Counted from the first letter of the stretch, positions 9,172 to 17,462 are shown. The stretch is DNA of 64,000 bases from Clostridium sp. CAG:302 (GCA_000431795.1 FR887359.1:1-64000), one strand, 5' to 3'. Numbers and translations: made by a program. The notes: generated from the sequence alone by a model not told the origin.

Positions 9172-10119
9172 ATGGGGACATATAAGATAAATTCAAAATA
9201 TTCTTTAATATTAAAATCGAACAATAAGTTGTTATGTATTTCAGATAATAATATTTATTATTATATAGTTGAAGAAAACGAAAAAGAAGAAGTTATGACT
9301 ATATTAAAGAGTGAATTATTTCAATCTCAAAATTCAAAAATATTTTGCCAATTATTGAAAGATAAAATAATTATTGAATGTAATTATTTATTATCAAATA
9401 GAAATACTAAGTCTTATTTAGAGGTTTATACAAATCAAAATATTAATATGGAAGAACTAAATAAAAAGAGAGTATTTATAATTGGGTTAGGTGGGATTGG
9501 ATGTGAAATAATAAATCACCTTGTTGGTGTTGGTATTAAATATTTTACTATTTTAGACTTTGACAATGTTGATAGCACAAACTTGAATAGACAATATTTA
9601 TATAATGATTGCGATATTTCCAAAAGCAAAGTAGATGTTGTTGAACAAAAAATTAAATTAAAAAATCCATCGGCTATAGTAAAATCATATAATATGTTTG
9701 TAAAAAATTATGATGAAATAGAGAACATAATAAAAAAAGAGCATATTGATATTGTTATATGTGCTGCTGATACACCTTTTCTTGATATAAGAATTTTCAT
9801 ATTGGAAGCCTGCATTTCTTGCAAAGTACCATGTATTTTTGGTGGTGTGAGTATTTTAACAGGTCAATATGGGCCAACATTTTTAAATTCTAAAAAAATG
9901 AGTTTATATTTAAAGAAGTTAAATAAAATAAAGAAAGAAGTTAAATGCAATAATACTAATAAATCCTCTTTTGGGCCTACTAACACTATAATTTCTGCTT
10001 ATATGTCTATTGATATTATAATGACCTTATTAAATATACGAAAAAGTATTAATTCATTGAACAAAATTAAAACATTAAATTTTATTACAAGGAAGGATTA
10101 TGAAGAAGAAAGATTTTGA
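9172..10119 (+). CDS. ThiF/MccB-family adenylyltransferase
   Basis: E1-like enzyme of 315 residues. Residues 1-98 form a separate beta-rich N-terminal domain, where MccB carries its peptide clamp. Residues 99-240 are the Rossmann-type adenylation domain, with GLGGIG (105-110), DFDNVDSTNLNRQ (129-141), the conserved Lys/Arg region (KSK 151-153) and an Asp at 200. No CxxC zinc pair is evident. In microcin C, MccB uses two ATP to convert the peptide C-terminal Asn to a phosphoramidate-linked AMP. The small precursor nearby favours that family over thiamin or molybdopterin sulfur-carrier activation, for which no partner is present. It overlaps the next gene by 20 bases. Confidence 0.85.
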   Translation: MGTYKINSKYSLILKSNNKLLCISDNNIYYYIVEENEKEEVMTILKSELFQSQNSKIFCQLLKDKIIIECNYLLSNRNTKSYLEVYTNQNINMEELNKKRVFIIGLGGIGCEIINHLVGVGIKYFTILDFDNVDSTNLNRQYLYNDCDISKSKVDVVEQKIKLKNPSAIVKSYNMFVKNYDEIENIIKKEHIDIVICAADTPFLDIRIFILEACISCKVPCIFGGVSILTGQYGPTFLNSKKMSLYLKKLNKIKKEVKCNNTNKSSFGPTNTIISAYMSIDIIMTLLNIRKSINSLNKIKTLNFITRKDYEEERF

Positions 10120-11722
10120 TCCAAATAATTATAATAAATTAAATAATTTAAGAAAAAAAATAATTAAAGATACTTCTAGTTTTATTAATATGGACAATAA
10201 AAAAATTATAGAAATAGGTTCAGGAAATGGTAATTTTTCTAAACTATTAAGTAAGAAATTCAATAGTTCTTATATATATGGTATAGATATAGTTTCACAA
10301 TATATTGATTTTTCAAAAAAAAATAATAATAATTATAATATCCAATTTGAAAAGAAAAATATATATGATGTTGATTCTACATATGATATAGCATTTATGA
10401 TATTTTCTATGGCAGAGTTACTTAAGAATGATACGTTAGAAAATATATTAAATAAGATTAAAGATAAAATATTATGTAATGGTTATCTTATACTTGTTGA
10501 TGAGTTTTTTGATGATTATTCTGAAGAGTGTGATTTAATTGGAATAGAGGTTATGCAGAAATTAGGGTATAAGTACTCAAATTATGATGAGTTGAAAAAC
10601 ATTATAGATAATACTAATTTTGAAATTATATTTACAAAGGTATATGATAATAAGCAAAAAATGACAAACATATTTGGCTCAAAACTGCAAATATTCTATG
10701 AAAATAAATTAAATGAATTTGATGATACTAAAAAATATGATTCTGAGCTAATTTGGGAAACTATGAAAGATAAAATAATTAAAGCAGATGGTATGAGAAC
10801 TTATAACAAATCAAGACTAATTATATTAAAAAAGACTAATAATATTATTGATAAACTATGTACTCTTAAAAGTGATTTGTGTCTATATTATTCTTTATCC
10901 ACTATTAAAGATAATATTAAATACTATAAAGATTTAAAAATAGATAATTTAGAATATGCTTTTCCAGTAAAAACATTTCCTAATGATAAAATATTAAATT
11001 TATTTTATATTAATAATTTTTACTTTGATGTATCTAATAAAAATGAAGAAAAACTAATAAGAAAGTATAAAACTTTAAACTTTTATTCAGATCCTACAAT
11101 GAGTATAAGAAATAATAGTTATATCAGATTATATATTCATAATATAGGATCGCATTTTGGAATGAGTTATGATGGTAAATCATATGAAATATATCACATA
11201 CATATTTCATTAAATAAAGATAGAAAAATTCAGAAAAAGATGCTTGAAGTAATAGCCTCTCTTAATTATAATAAGACAAAATATCTAGATATCGGTGGAA
11301 GTTATGATAATTTAAGTTATTTGGAATTTAATTTATTTTTGAGTAAAATAAGAAATGTAGTACCAAAAAAAGTTAAGATCTTAATTGAGGCTGGCAGTAT
11401 GTGGTTTAAAGATAGTGGCTTTTTAGTATGCAAAGTTAAAAGTATTAATAGTATTGGAAAAATTAAATTTGCTTATGTTAATGCCTCCAGAGAACTACAT
11501 ACAAAATGGTCTATTCCAAAATATATTAATATTAATTATGGCGATAATGATTACATAATATGTGGTGCAACCTGTTATGAAAAAGATTTGTTCTTTCATG
11601 CATATAACACTAGTATTAAGTATGATGATACAATTTATTTCAGTAATATAGAACCATATTCTTATTCTTTTAATACTGATTTTAACGGTATCAATAAAGC
11701 GGAAGTGATTATAGATGAATAA
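10100..11722 (+). CDS. Fusion of SAM-dependent transferase and fold-III PLP decarboxylase (MccD-MccE-like)
   Basis: A 540-residue two-domain protein. Residues 1-250 are a class I SAM-binding fold (motif I EIGSGNG at 38-44, acidic GID near 63). Residues ~255-540 match the Orn/DAP/Arg decarboxylase family: YAFPVKTFP with the PLP Lys291, SHFGMS, a YLDIGGSYD glycine segment, IEAGSMW near 430, and CGATCYEKD with the family Cys at 492. In microcin C, MccD moves a 3-amino-3-carboxypropyl group from SAM to the nucleotide phosphate, and the MccE N-terminal domain decarboxylates it to aminopropyl. One polypeptide holding both domains fits that pair. The assignment to that reaction is an inference; plain methyltransferase activity is the alternative. 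Confidence 0.75.
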   Translation: MKKKDFDPNNYNKLNNLRKKIIKDTSSFINMDNKKIIEIGSGNGNFSKLLSKKFNSSYIYGIDIVSQYIDFSKKNNNNYNIQFEKKNIYDVDSTYDIAFMIFSMAELLKNDTLENILNKIKDKILCNGYLILVDEFFDDYSEECDLIGIEVMQKLGYKYSNYDELKNIIDNTNFEIIFTKVYDNKQKMTNIFGSKLQIFYENKLNEFDDTKKYDSELIWETMKDKIIKADGMRTYNKSRLIILKKTNNIIDKLCTLKSDLCLYYSLSTIKDNIKYYKDLKIDNLEYAFPVKTFPNDKILNLFYINNFYFDVSNKNEEKLIRKYKTLNFYSDPTMSIRNNSYIRLYIHNIGSHFGMSYDGKSYEIYHIHISLNKDRKIQKKMLEVIASLNYNKTKYLDIGGSYDNLSYLEFNLFLSKIRNVVPKKVKILIEAGSMWFKDSGFLVCKVKSINSIGKIKFAYVNASRELHTKWSIPKYININYGDNDYIICGATCYEKDLFFHAYNTSIKYDDTIYFSNIEPYSYSFNTDFNGINKAEVIIDE

Positions 11723-12815
11723 AAAAGAAAAAGTTTTTTTTGAAAAGTTATTTTGTATGAGCATTCATTCAAAGGCAGAAATAAATTCTTTACTTAGGGT
11801 TAAGTATAGAATTGATCTACCATTAACTAATAAGAATAATGACTTTTTTATTAAAGAAAATTATACTTTTAATTATAATTATCAAAGATTCGATTCACAA
11901 TTAAATTATAATGATTATGTAAGTAATTTTTATAATATAAATGATATTCATTCAAAGACAATATTTACTAATTGTGGTATGTCAAGTATCTTTTGTGTTT
12001 TATATGCCATAAGTAGAATTGGTAATTATAAAGTCGTTTATGAAAAAGATACATATTTTGAAACTCAAAAAATAATCAAATCTTTAAATTTGAATCATGG
12101 TAAGAAAATTATATACTATGACACTATCAGTGATAATTTTAATTTTGATAGCAATGTAAATAACAAAATAATAATAATCGATACAACTTGTTATCATTCA
12201 TACGATTTTAAAGAATTTATTACAAAATTATTAAATAACAATAATTTTGTAATAGCGGTTAGAAGTCATGTGAAACTAGATATGCTTGGTTTAGAATATG
12301 CCTTTTTAGGTTCTACAACTTTCTTTCTTTCTGATAAAACTAATAAAACACAACTTAATAATTATAAGAAAATTATATATAATACAATTAATATTGGCGG
12401 TAATATTGGTGTAATTGCTTCTGAAAAATGCATATTTCCATTATTAAATAATATTGATTTTATAAAGCTAAATGATTATAGAATTAGAAGAATAAAATTT
12501 AATAATAAATATTTTTATGAAAAAAATAATGAAAATAAATGTTTAACATTGCATAATCATAATTTATTTTTAACACTAATTACTAATACAAATAATATTC
12601 AAGAATTGATAGATATTGTTAAAAGTATTGCAATTAATTCAAAAGGATTATGTTATTACTCCTCTTCATTTGGTTTTGATTATATAGCTTTGGATACTTA
12701 TTTCGACTTTTGTAGTAAAAAAAATACAATTAGAATTTCTATAGGTGATGTTAGTAAAAAAGTGTTAAATGATTTTATTGATTATTTTAAGGAAAATTTA
12801 AATGGTAAAATTTAG
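11715..12815 (+). CDS. Fold-I PLP-dependent enzyme (Cys/Met-metabolism or aminotransferase-like)
   Basis: A 366-residue soluble protein. Features of fold-type-I PLP enzymes are visible: IFTNCGMSSIFCVLYAI near residue 75 (cofactor phosphate/ring region), a strand ending in IIIDTTCYHSYD (Asp that would hold the pyridine nitrogen), and RSHVKLDMLG with candidate Schiff-base Lys187. A C-terminal small domain follows. Similarity to known families is weak, and the sequence is very Asn/Lys/Ile-rich because of low G+C. It overlaps the upstream gene by 8 bases and the next by 14, so all are co-translated. It could make or alter an amino-acid-derived part of the product; no substrate can be named. Confidence 0.6.
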   Translation: MNKKEKVFFEKLFCMSIHSKAEINSLLRVKYRIDLPLTNKNNDFFIKENYTFNYNYQRFDSQLNYNDYVSNFYNINDIHSKTIFTNCGMSSIFCVLYAISRIGNYKVVYEKDTYFETQKIIKSLNLNHGKKIIYYDTISDNFNFDSNVNNKIIIIDTTCYHSYDFKEFITKLLNNNNFVIAVRSHVKLDMLGLEYAFLGSTTFFLSDKTNKTQLNNYKKIIYNTINIGGNIGVIASEKCIFPLLNNIDFIKLNDYRIRRIKFNNKYFYEKNNENKCLTLHNHNLFLTLITNTNNIQELIDIVKSIAINSKGLCYYSSSFGFDYIALDTYFDFCSKKNTIRISIGDVSKKVLNDFIDYFKENLNGKI

Positions 12816-14016
12816 TATTGATTACATTAATTCGGCTAGTTTCTTTAAAAAACTAGATTATTCTAATAAAATTATTTTAAGCTCTACTGCAGATACACTT
12901 TTTATATATGATAGAGAAAAAAATAAATATATTTTAAATGCTTGTGAATCGTTTAAGGTATATAATAATAAATATTTATTTAATTTGAGAAAAGATATCT
13001 ATTATTATGATGGCACAAGAGTGACTGCTCATGATTATGTAAAAGCAATAATAGAACAGCAACAACTGATACCAGAATTCTTTATAAATGTTTTATCAAT
13101 AAACAGTACAGATACTACAATTTTTATAGTTCTTAAGAAAAAAGATAAAAAATTTATAAATAAATTGTCTTTTTACTTATTTTCTCCACATTCTAAAAAA
13201 ACTTGTGGAAGATATTATATTAGTGAAATTTCAAATAAAAAAATTGTATTATTACCAAATGAATTTTATAGAGATAGAGCTGTAGATAAATTGGAATTTA
13301 TTTTATGTGAAAACATAATAGAGGATAACATGTATTTTAGTAAAAGAATAACTGATATAAATAATAATACATTTTTAAAGTTAAATAACACTAATTTTAA
13401 AAATGAAAAAAGTGGTATAATTTTTAGCATTGAAGTTAGTACAAAATTTTCTATAAATGAAAGAAATCATATTATAAATAGTATTGATAAAAATCAAATC
13501 ATTAATCAATTAGGAAATTCATATTTCGTGAAAAATGATTTTTTCTTTGATGAAATATCAAAATATAAGTATCACAATGTAAAAAAATTAAAAAAAAAGA
13601 AGGAATTAAGATTCTTTTACAATAAATACTATCCTAACTATGAAATTTCTTTGCTTATAAAAAAAGAATTGGAAAAGAAAAATTATGATGTTAAGTTATT
13701 TGAAATAGATTATAATGATTTTAAAAAACTTACTGACTTTGATTTGAAATTGGTTTTAAACTATTTTGAATATATTGACAATTTGTATTTTTATAATAGC
13801 AATTACTTTAAATATGTTATGAATAAAAATCATAAATACAATTTTTTGTTGAATAAAAAAATTTTACTTAAAACTATCAATTTTTTATTTAAAAAGAAAT
13901 GGATTAAAGAGCCACTAATCTCATTTTATAGTAGCTATAATTCAAATGAATATACTAAATATTTTTCGTATTTAGAATGCAATTATAATAAGATTAAAGA
14001 TAAAAATAAAAATTAA
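12802..14016 (+). CDS. Cytoplasmic SBP_bac_5 (oligopeptide-binding)-like protein
   Basis: A 404-residue protein with the hallmark of family-5 solute-binding proteins, YLFNLRKDIYYYDGTRVTAHDYVKAI-type spacing near residues 65-90, followed by CGRYYISEISNKKIVLLPN near 145 like the usual GPYkl...vL..N block. It has no signal peptide or lipobox and is shorter than OppA-type proteins (~540), so it probably stays in the cytoplasm, as the SgrR-type domain does. No transporter genes accompany it. A role in holding the peptide substrate or sensing the product is conceivable. It is the last gene of the operon. Confidence 0.65.
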   Translation: MVKFSIDYINSASFFKKLDYSNKIILSSTADTLFIYDREKNKYILNACESFKVYNNKYLFNLRKDIYYYDGTRVTAHDYVKAIIEQQQLIPEFFINVLSINSTDTTIFIVLKKKDKKFINKLSFYLFSPHSKKTCGRYYISEISNKKIVLLPNEFYRDRAVDKLEFILCENIIEDNMYFSKRITDINNNTFLKLNNTNFKNEKSGIIFSIEVSTKFSINERNHIINSIDKNQIINQLGNSYFVKNDFFFDEISKYKYHNVKKLKKKKELRFFYNKYYPNYEISLLIKKELEKKNYDVKLFEIDYNDFKKLTDFDLKLVLNYFEYIDNLYFYNSNYFKYVMNKNHKYNFLLNKKILLKTINFLFKKKWIKEPLISFYSSYNSNEYTKYFSYLECNYNKIKDKNKN

Positions 14017-14278
14017 ATTGTATAATCATATGTTGTGGCCCAAAAACTGCATCATATAATGAAAAAAATTGATACAAAACTATTTAGTTTTTGAATCGCT
14101 ATTTTGCCAAACCTATATAACTATTTACACAAAATATGAGGCTTCAAAAAGACTTATTTATGATACCTCGTATATGATATTTGAAATAAAGAAAATGATT
14201 GAAACAAAAAAATTAGTTGAATTTTTGCTCCTTTAGTCGCTCTGTATAAAAAAATCATAAATAGTAGCATTTTTTCTA
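14017..14278 (+). other. Non-coding spacer downstream of the peptide cluster, with an imperfect direct repeat
   Basis: I see no gene here. A segment at 14061-14100 (GAAAAAAATTGATACAAAAC, ending in GAATCGCT) recurs imperfectly at 14191-14241 (GAAAATGATTGAAACAAAAA, ending in TTAGTCGCT). No clear terminator hairpin follows the last cluster gene. The segment may be decayed sequence at the edge of an acquired island. Confidence 0.4.
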
Positions 14279-14307
14279 TTGTAAAAAAGTAAAAACTTTT
14301 GTATACT
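14279..14307 (+). promoter_or_regulatory. Promoter of the hybrid-kinase gene
   Basis: TTGTAA (14279-14284), 17-base spacer, TATACT (14302-14307), followed by AAGGAG ahead of ATG 14337. Confidence 0.6.
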
Positions 14308-14336
14308 TATTATAGATAAAATAAGGAGTTGGTCTT

Positions 14337-16136
14337 ATGTATACTGGTATTTTCTTTTCAATAGAAGCACTTTTCTACTTAGGATTATTGTTATTAGTTT
14401 ATTTTAAGAAAAAAGTATTTAAAAGTAGAGAAAATAAAATTTATTCAATTTTAGTTATTGTAACATTTATAGAACTTTTAACTGAAATAATTTTGGATAT
14501 TGTTGGCCCATTATATCAAGCAATACCAAAAATTAGCTATTCAGTAGCAAAAATATATTGTATATTTATTATATTATGGAATTGTTTACTTTGTACCTAT
14601 GTTTTTCTAGTAGCCCTAAAAATGAAAAACAAAGAACGTTATTCTAGTAGTACAAAAACATTACTAATAAGTTTTGGAATAGCTTTATCTCTTGCTTCTG
14701 CATTACTTCCAATTAATTTCTACTATTCCGGAAAAATAGCATATACATATGGTCCAAGCGTTAATGTAGTATATATATCCGCTATTGTATATTCTTTGAT
14801 AGGAGTATTTTGCTTACTTTGGAATGCTAAAGAATGGAAAGATAAAAGATTTATACCAGTAATTATTCTTGTTACTCTAGGTAGTCTTTGCTCATACATT
14901 CAATATATGAATCCTGGTTTATTACTTGCAACAGCGGTTCATTCCTTTATAACATTCATAATGTACTTTACCATTGAAAACCCTGATGTAAAAATGATTG
15001 AGGAATATCATAAAGCCAAAGAAATTGCCGATAACGCTAATGAAGATAAAACAATGTTTTTATATAATATGACTAACGATATAAGAGCAATTACTAAAGA
15101 TATAAATAATGATGCCAATAATGCTATACTTGAATTAGATAGTAAAAAAATAGACAAAGACTATATGAGTGAATGCTTAAGAGGTATCAAAGAAAATACC
15201 GCTAGATTTACAACAATGACTAATGAAATATTAGATGTATCTAGTATAGATAATGCAAATATCAAAGTATATGATGAGAAGTATAGTATAAAACTATTAT
15301 TAAGAAGATTAGTAACACTATATAATGATAAATGCAAAGAAAAGAATTTAACTTTCAGAAGTGATATTGATAGTACTTTACCAGAGTATCTATATGGTGA
15401 TAGTCTCGGACTTAAAAATGTACTAACTAGTATTCTAGATAATAGTGTTAAATATACAAGTAATGGTTATGTAGAGTTAAATGTAAGTACCATTATAAAA
15501 AATAATATAGTAAGACTAATAATAACCATAGAGGATTCCGGTATTGGTATATCTCCTGATAAATTAGATACCATCTTTTATAAAAATAGGGAAGAAATAG
15601 ATGGAAGTAATATTAAGAATAATTTATATACTGCTAAAAAACTAATTACTTTAATGGGAGGTACTATAATTGCCAGTAGTAATTATAATGAAGGTACTAC
15701 AATGAAAATAGTTCTAGACCAGAAACTAGGAGAACAATATGATGAAAAACTAAATAAGTATGAAAATACCTATGATAAAAAAAGAATCCTACTTGTAGAT
15801 GATAATATTTCTACTAATAAGATAATAAGTAAATTACTTAAAGATACCAATATAGAATTAGATTATGTAGGTTTAGGTAAAGAAGCCCTAGATAAAATTA
15901 GAAGTAAAGAAAAATATGACTTAATTCTATTAGATGAAGTAATGGATCCACTAGATGGAAAGACAGTTATGAAAAAATTTAAAGATATCAGAGATTTCAA
16001 TACCAAAGTCATATTACTAACTAGAAATAACGAATACGAATATAACGAAGAATACCTAAAGTATGGCTTTGCTGGTTATCTCTTAAAACCAATAAATAAA
16101 GATAAATTATTAGAAATAATAGATAAGTACCTATAA
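14337..16136 (+). CDS. Membrane hybrid sensor histidine kinase lacking the phospho-acceptor His
   Basis: A 599-residue protein. Residues 1-215 hold about seven hydrophobic segments (7TM-type sensor). Residues ~235-300 are a HisKA-like helix pair. A HATPase domain follows, with N-box LDNSVKYTSNGYV and G1 box EDSGIGIS. The C-terminal ~120 residues are a receiver domain (VDDN, phospho-accepting Asp533, TR, KP). The H-box, normally SHEIRTP, reads TNDIRAI, so the His is Asn247. The receiver also has Asp in place of the usual Pro in MPxxDG. It therefore probably cannot autophosphorylate in the standard way and may act as a pseudokinase or scaffold. It is a single-gene unit directly downstream of the peptide cluster. 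Confidence 0.85.
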   Translation: MYTGIFFSIEALFYLGLLLLVYFKKKVFKSRENKIYSILVIVTFIELLTEIILDIVGPLYQAIPKISYSVAKIYCIFIILWNCLLCTYVFLVALKMKNKERYSSSTKTLLISFGIALSLASALLPINFYYSGKIAYTYGPSVNVVYISAIVYSLIGVFCLLWNAKEWKDKRFIPVIILVTLGSLCSYIQYMNPGLLLATAVHSFITFIMYFTIENPDVKMIEEYHKAKEIADNANEDKTMFLYNMTNDIRAITKDINNDANNAILELDSKKIDKDYMSECLRGIKENTARFTTMTNEILDVSSIDNANIKVYDEKYSIKLLLRRLVTLYNDKCKEKNLTFRSDIDSTLPEYLYGDSLGLKNVLTSILDNSVKYTSNGYVELNVSTIIKNNIVRLIITIEDSGIGISPDKLDTIFYKNREEIDGSNIKNNLYTAKKLITLMGGTIIASSNYNEGTTMKIVLDQKLGEQYDEKLNKYENTYDKKRILLVDDNISTNKIISKLLKDTNIELDYVGLGKEALDKIRSKEKYDLILLDEVMDPLDGKTVMKKFKDIRDFNTKVILLTRNNEYEYNEEYLKYGFAGYLLKPINKDKLLEIIDKYL

Positions 16137-16156
16137 ACCATGGTACTTATCTTTAC
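16121..16156 (+). terminator. Terminator overlapping the end of the kinase gene
   Basis: AGATAAGTACC (16121-16131) pairs perfectly with GGTACTTATCT (16142-16152). The 5' arm encodes the last kinase codons. Only a short T stretch follows, so strength is uncertain. Confidence 0.65.
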
Positions 16157-16190
16157 ATAATAATTGGTAAAATTTTTCTACCATATTTTT

Positions 16191-16219
16191 TTGACATTAT
16201 TACATATTTGTGGTAGAAT
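16191..16219 (+). promoter_or_regulatory. Upstream gpsB promoter (P1)
   Basis: TTGACA (16191-16196), 17-base spacer, TAGAAT (16214-16219). A second promoter lies 59 bases downstream. Confidence 0.65.
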
Positions 16220-16228
16220 TATAACTAG

Positions 16229-16249
16229 TTAAAAAGAACTTCTTTTTAA
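16229..16249. repeat. Perfect 10-bp inverted repeat between the two gpsB promoters
   Basis: TTAAAAAGAA (16229-16238), one centre base, TTCTTTTTAA (16240-16249). It begins at the expected start of the P1 transcript and abuts the -35 box of P2. With a one-base centre it is better suited to a protein operator than to an RNA hairpin. Confidence 0.55.
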
Positions 16250-16278
16250 TTGACAAATAATATTTTTTTTGAGATAAT
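16250..16278 (+). promoter_or_regulatory. Downstream gpsB promoter (P2)
   Basis: TTGACA (16250-16255), 17-base spacer, GATAAT (16273-16278). Confidence 0.65.
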
Positions 16279-16299
16279 TTTATTATAGAGGTGGTTTAA

Positions 16300-16623
16300 A
16301 TGAATGATAGAATTACTTTAACTATGCAAGATATTTTAGAGAAGGAATTCAAAATAGATGCCAGAGGATATAGACCGCAAGAAGTAGATAAATTTTTAGA
16401 TATTATTATTAAAGATTATAATGAATATAATAATATTATAAGAAACCTAGAAAAAGAAAAAAGAGCTCTAGCTCTTGAAAACCAAAATCTAAAAAATGAA
16501 GCAAGAAATTTAAGATCAAGTATTGAAGCTGCTAGAATTGGCGAAAAAGAAATAACAAATGTTGATTTATTAAGAAGAATATCTCAGTTAGAGAAGATAA
16601 TTTTAGGAAAATCAGAACAATAA
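16300..16623 (+). CDS. gpsB: Cell-division coordinator GpsB (DivIVA family)
   Basis: A 107-residue coiled-coil protein. The N-terminal DivIVA membrane-binding/partner domain is clear: ILEKEFKIDARGYRPQEVDKFLD at 12-34, including the RGY.P.EVD.FLD signature. Residues 40-80 form a heptad-rich coiled coil and 88-105 a short C-terminal helical piece (VDLLRRISQLEKIIL), as in GpsB. GpsB links septal and peripheral cell-wall synthesis through penicillin-binding proteins. AGAGGTGG precedes the ATG. The stop codon touches the 5' end of rnpB, a neighbourhood common in Bacilli. Confidence 0.92.
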   Translation: MNDRITLTMQDILEKEFKIDARGYRPQEVDKFLDIIIKDYNEYNNIIRNLEKEKRALALENQNLKNEARNLRSSIEAARIGEKEITNVDLLRRISQLEKIILGKSEQ

Positions 16624-16624
16624 T

Positions 16625-16975
16625 TTATCTGGGTAAATGCTGCATATAATTATGTAGAGGAAAGTCCATGCTCGCACTATCTGTGATGATAGTAGTGTTT
16701 GTGCTTAGGGAAAAAATAACCTAAGGCAGGTAACTGACGGCGTTCGTTTTATCTAAGGGAAACTATGATAAAATGGATATAAAGTGCCACAGAAACGAGT
16801 CTATGAAGAAATTCGTAGAATGAAACGAGGTAAACCCCGCAAGCGAGAAACCCAAAATATGGTAGGGGAATCTTCCGAGGAAAATAAGAATCCAAAGAAG
16901 AATGACATTATGTCATAGATAAATATTTACCGCCTAGCAATAGGTACAGAACATGGCTTATAAGATTTATTATTA
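16625..16975 (+). ncRNA. rnpB: RNase P RNA, type B
   Basis: Catalytic RNA that trims the 5' leader of tRNA precursors. Conserved blocks are present in order: GAGGAAAGTCCATGCTCGCAC near 16657, AACTGACGG near 16731, the GAGGTAAACCCC/GCAAGCGAGAAACCCAAA region near 16828, GGTAGGGGAA near 16860, and the closing ACAGAACATGGCTTATAA near 16946. The GCGAGAAACCCAAA...GGTAGGGGAA arrangement is that of the Bacillus (B) type. The ends are approximate: P1 pairs sequence just after the gpsB stop with sequence near 16970. It is probably transcribed with gpsB. Confidence 0.95.
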
Positions 16976-16987
16976 TTAAGGAGAAGT

Positions 16988-17461
16988 ATGAAAAACATTG
17001 GACTGAAATTAAAAGAAAAAAGAATACAAAATGGTTTGTCTATTGATGAAGTAGCAGAGGACTTAAAACTAAGACCTTCACAAATAGAAAGTATTGAAGA
17101 AGGAAGAAAAGATGACTTCAAAGACATATTCTACCTAAAGTATTTTATTAGAGACTATGCCAAATATTTGGGTTTAGATAGTGATAAAATGTTAGATGAA
17201 TTTAATGAATACTTGTTTGACGAAACATCAAAGATACCAGTAGATATGATAAAAGAGGCTAAAAAAGAAAAAAATGAAGTAGTCTCAAATGAAAAAGTAT
17301 CACCATATACAAAAAGCTCTAAGAAAAAACTAGGAGTACCAAAGATAATAATTGGCCTAATAGCCCTAGTGGTTCTAATTATAGTAGGATACATTTTAGT
17401 AAGTAACTATAAAGGCAATGACTTTAGTGATAAAAACATTACATATAGTATAAGGAGATAA
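16988..17461 (+). CDS. Short RodZ-like helix-turn-helix membrane protein
   Basis: A 157-residue protein. Residues 3-70 form an HTH_25/RodZ-type domain (LKEKRIQNGLSIDEVAEDLK, then FYLKYFIRDYAKYLGLD), a charged linker covers 80-115, one membrane helix lies at 118-139, and only 18 residues follow outside. RodZ couples MreB to the cell-wall elongation machinery, and full-length forms have a large extracytoplasmic domain that is absent here. The gene lies one base from pgsA, a typical Bacillota arrangement. AAGGAG precedes the ATG. I judge it a reduced RodZ rather than a soluble repressor. Confidence 0.8.
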   Translation: MKNIGLKLKEKRIQNGLSIDEVAEDLKLRPSQIESIEEGRKDDFKDIFYLKYFIRDYAKYLGLDSDKMLDEFNEYLFDETSKIPVDMIKEAKKEKNEVVSNEKVSPYTKSSKKKLGVPKIIIGLIALVVLIIVGYILVSNYKGNDFSDKNITYSIRR

Positions 17462-17462
17462 A

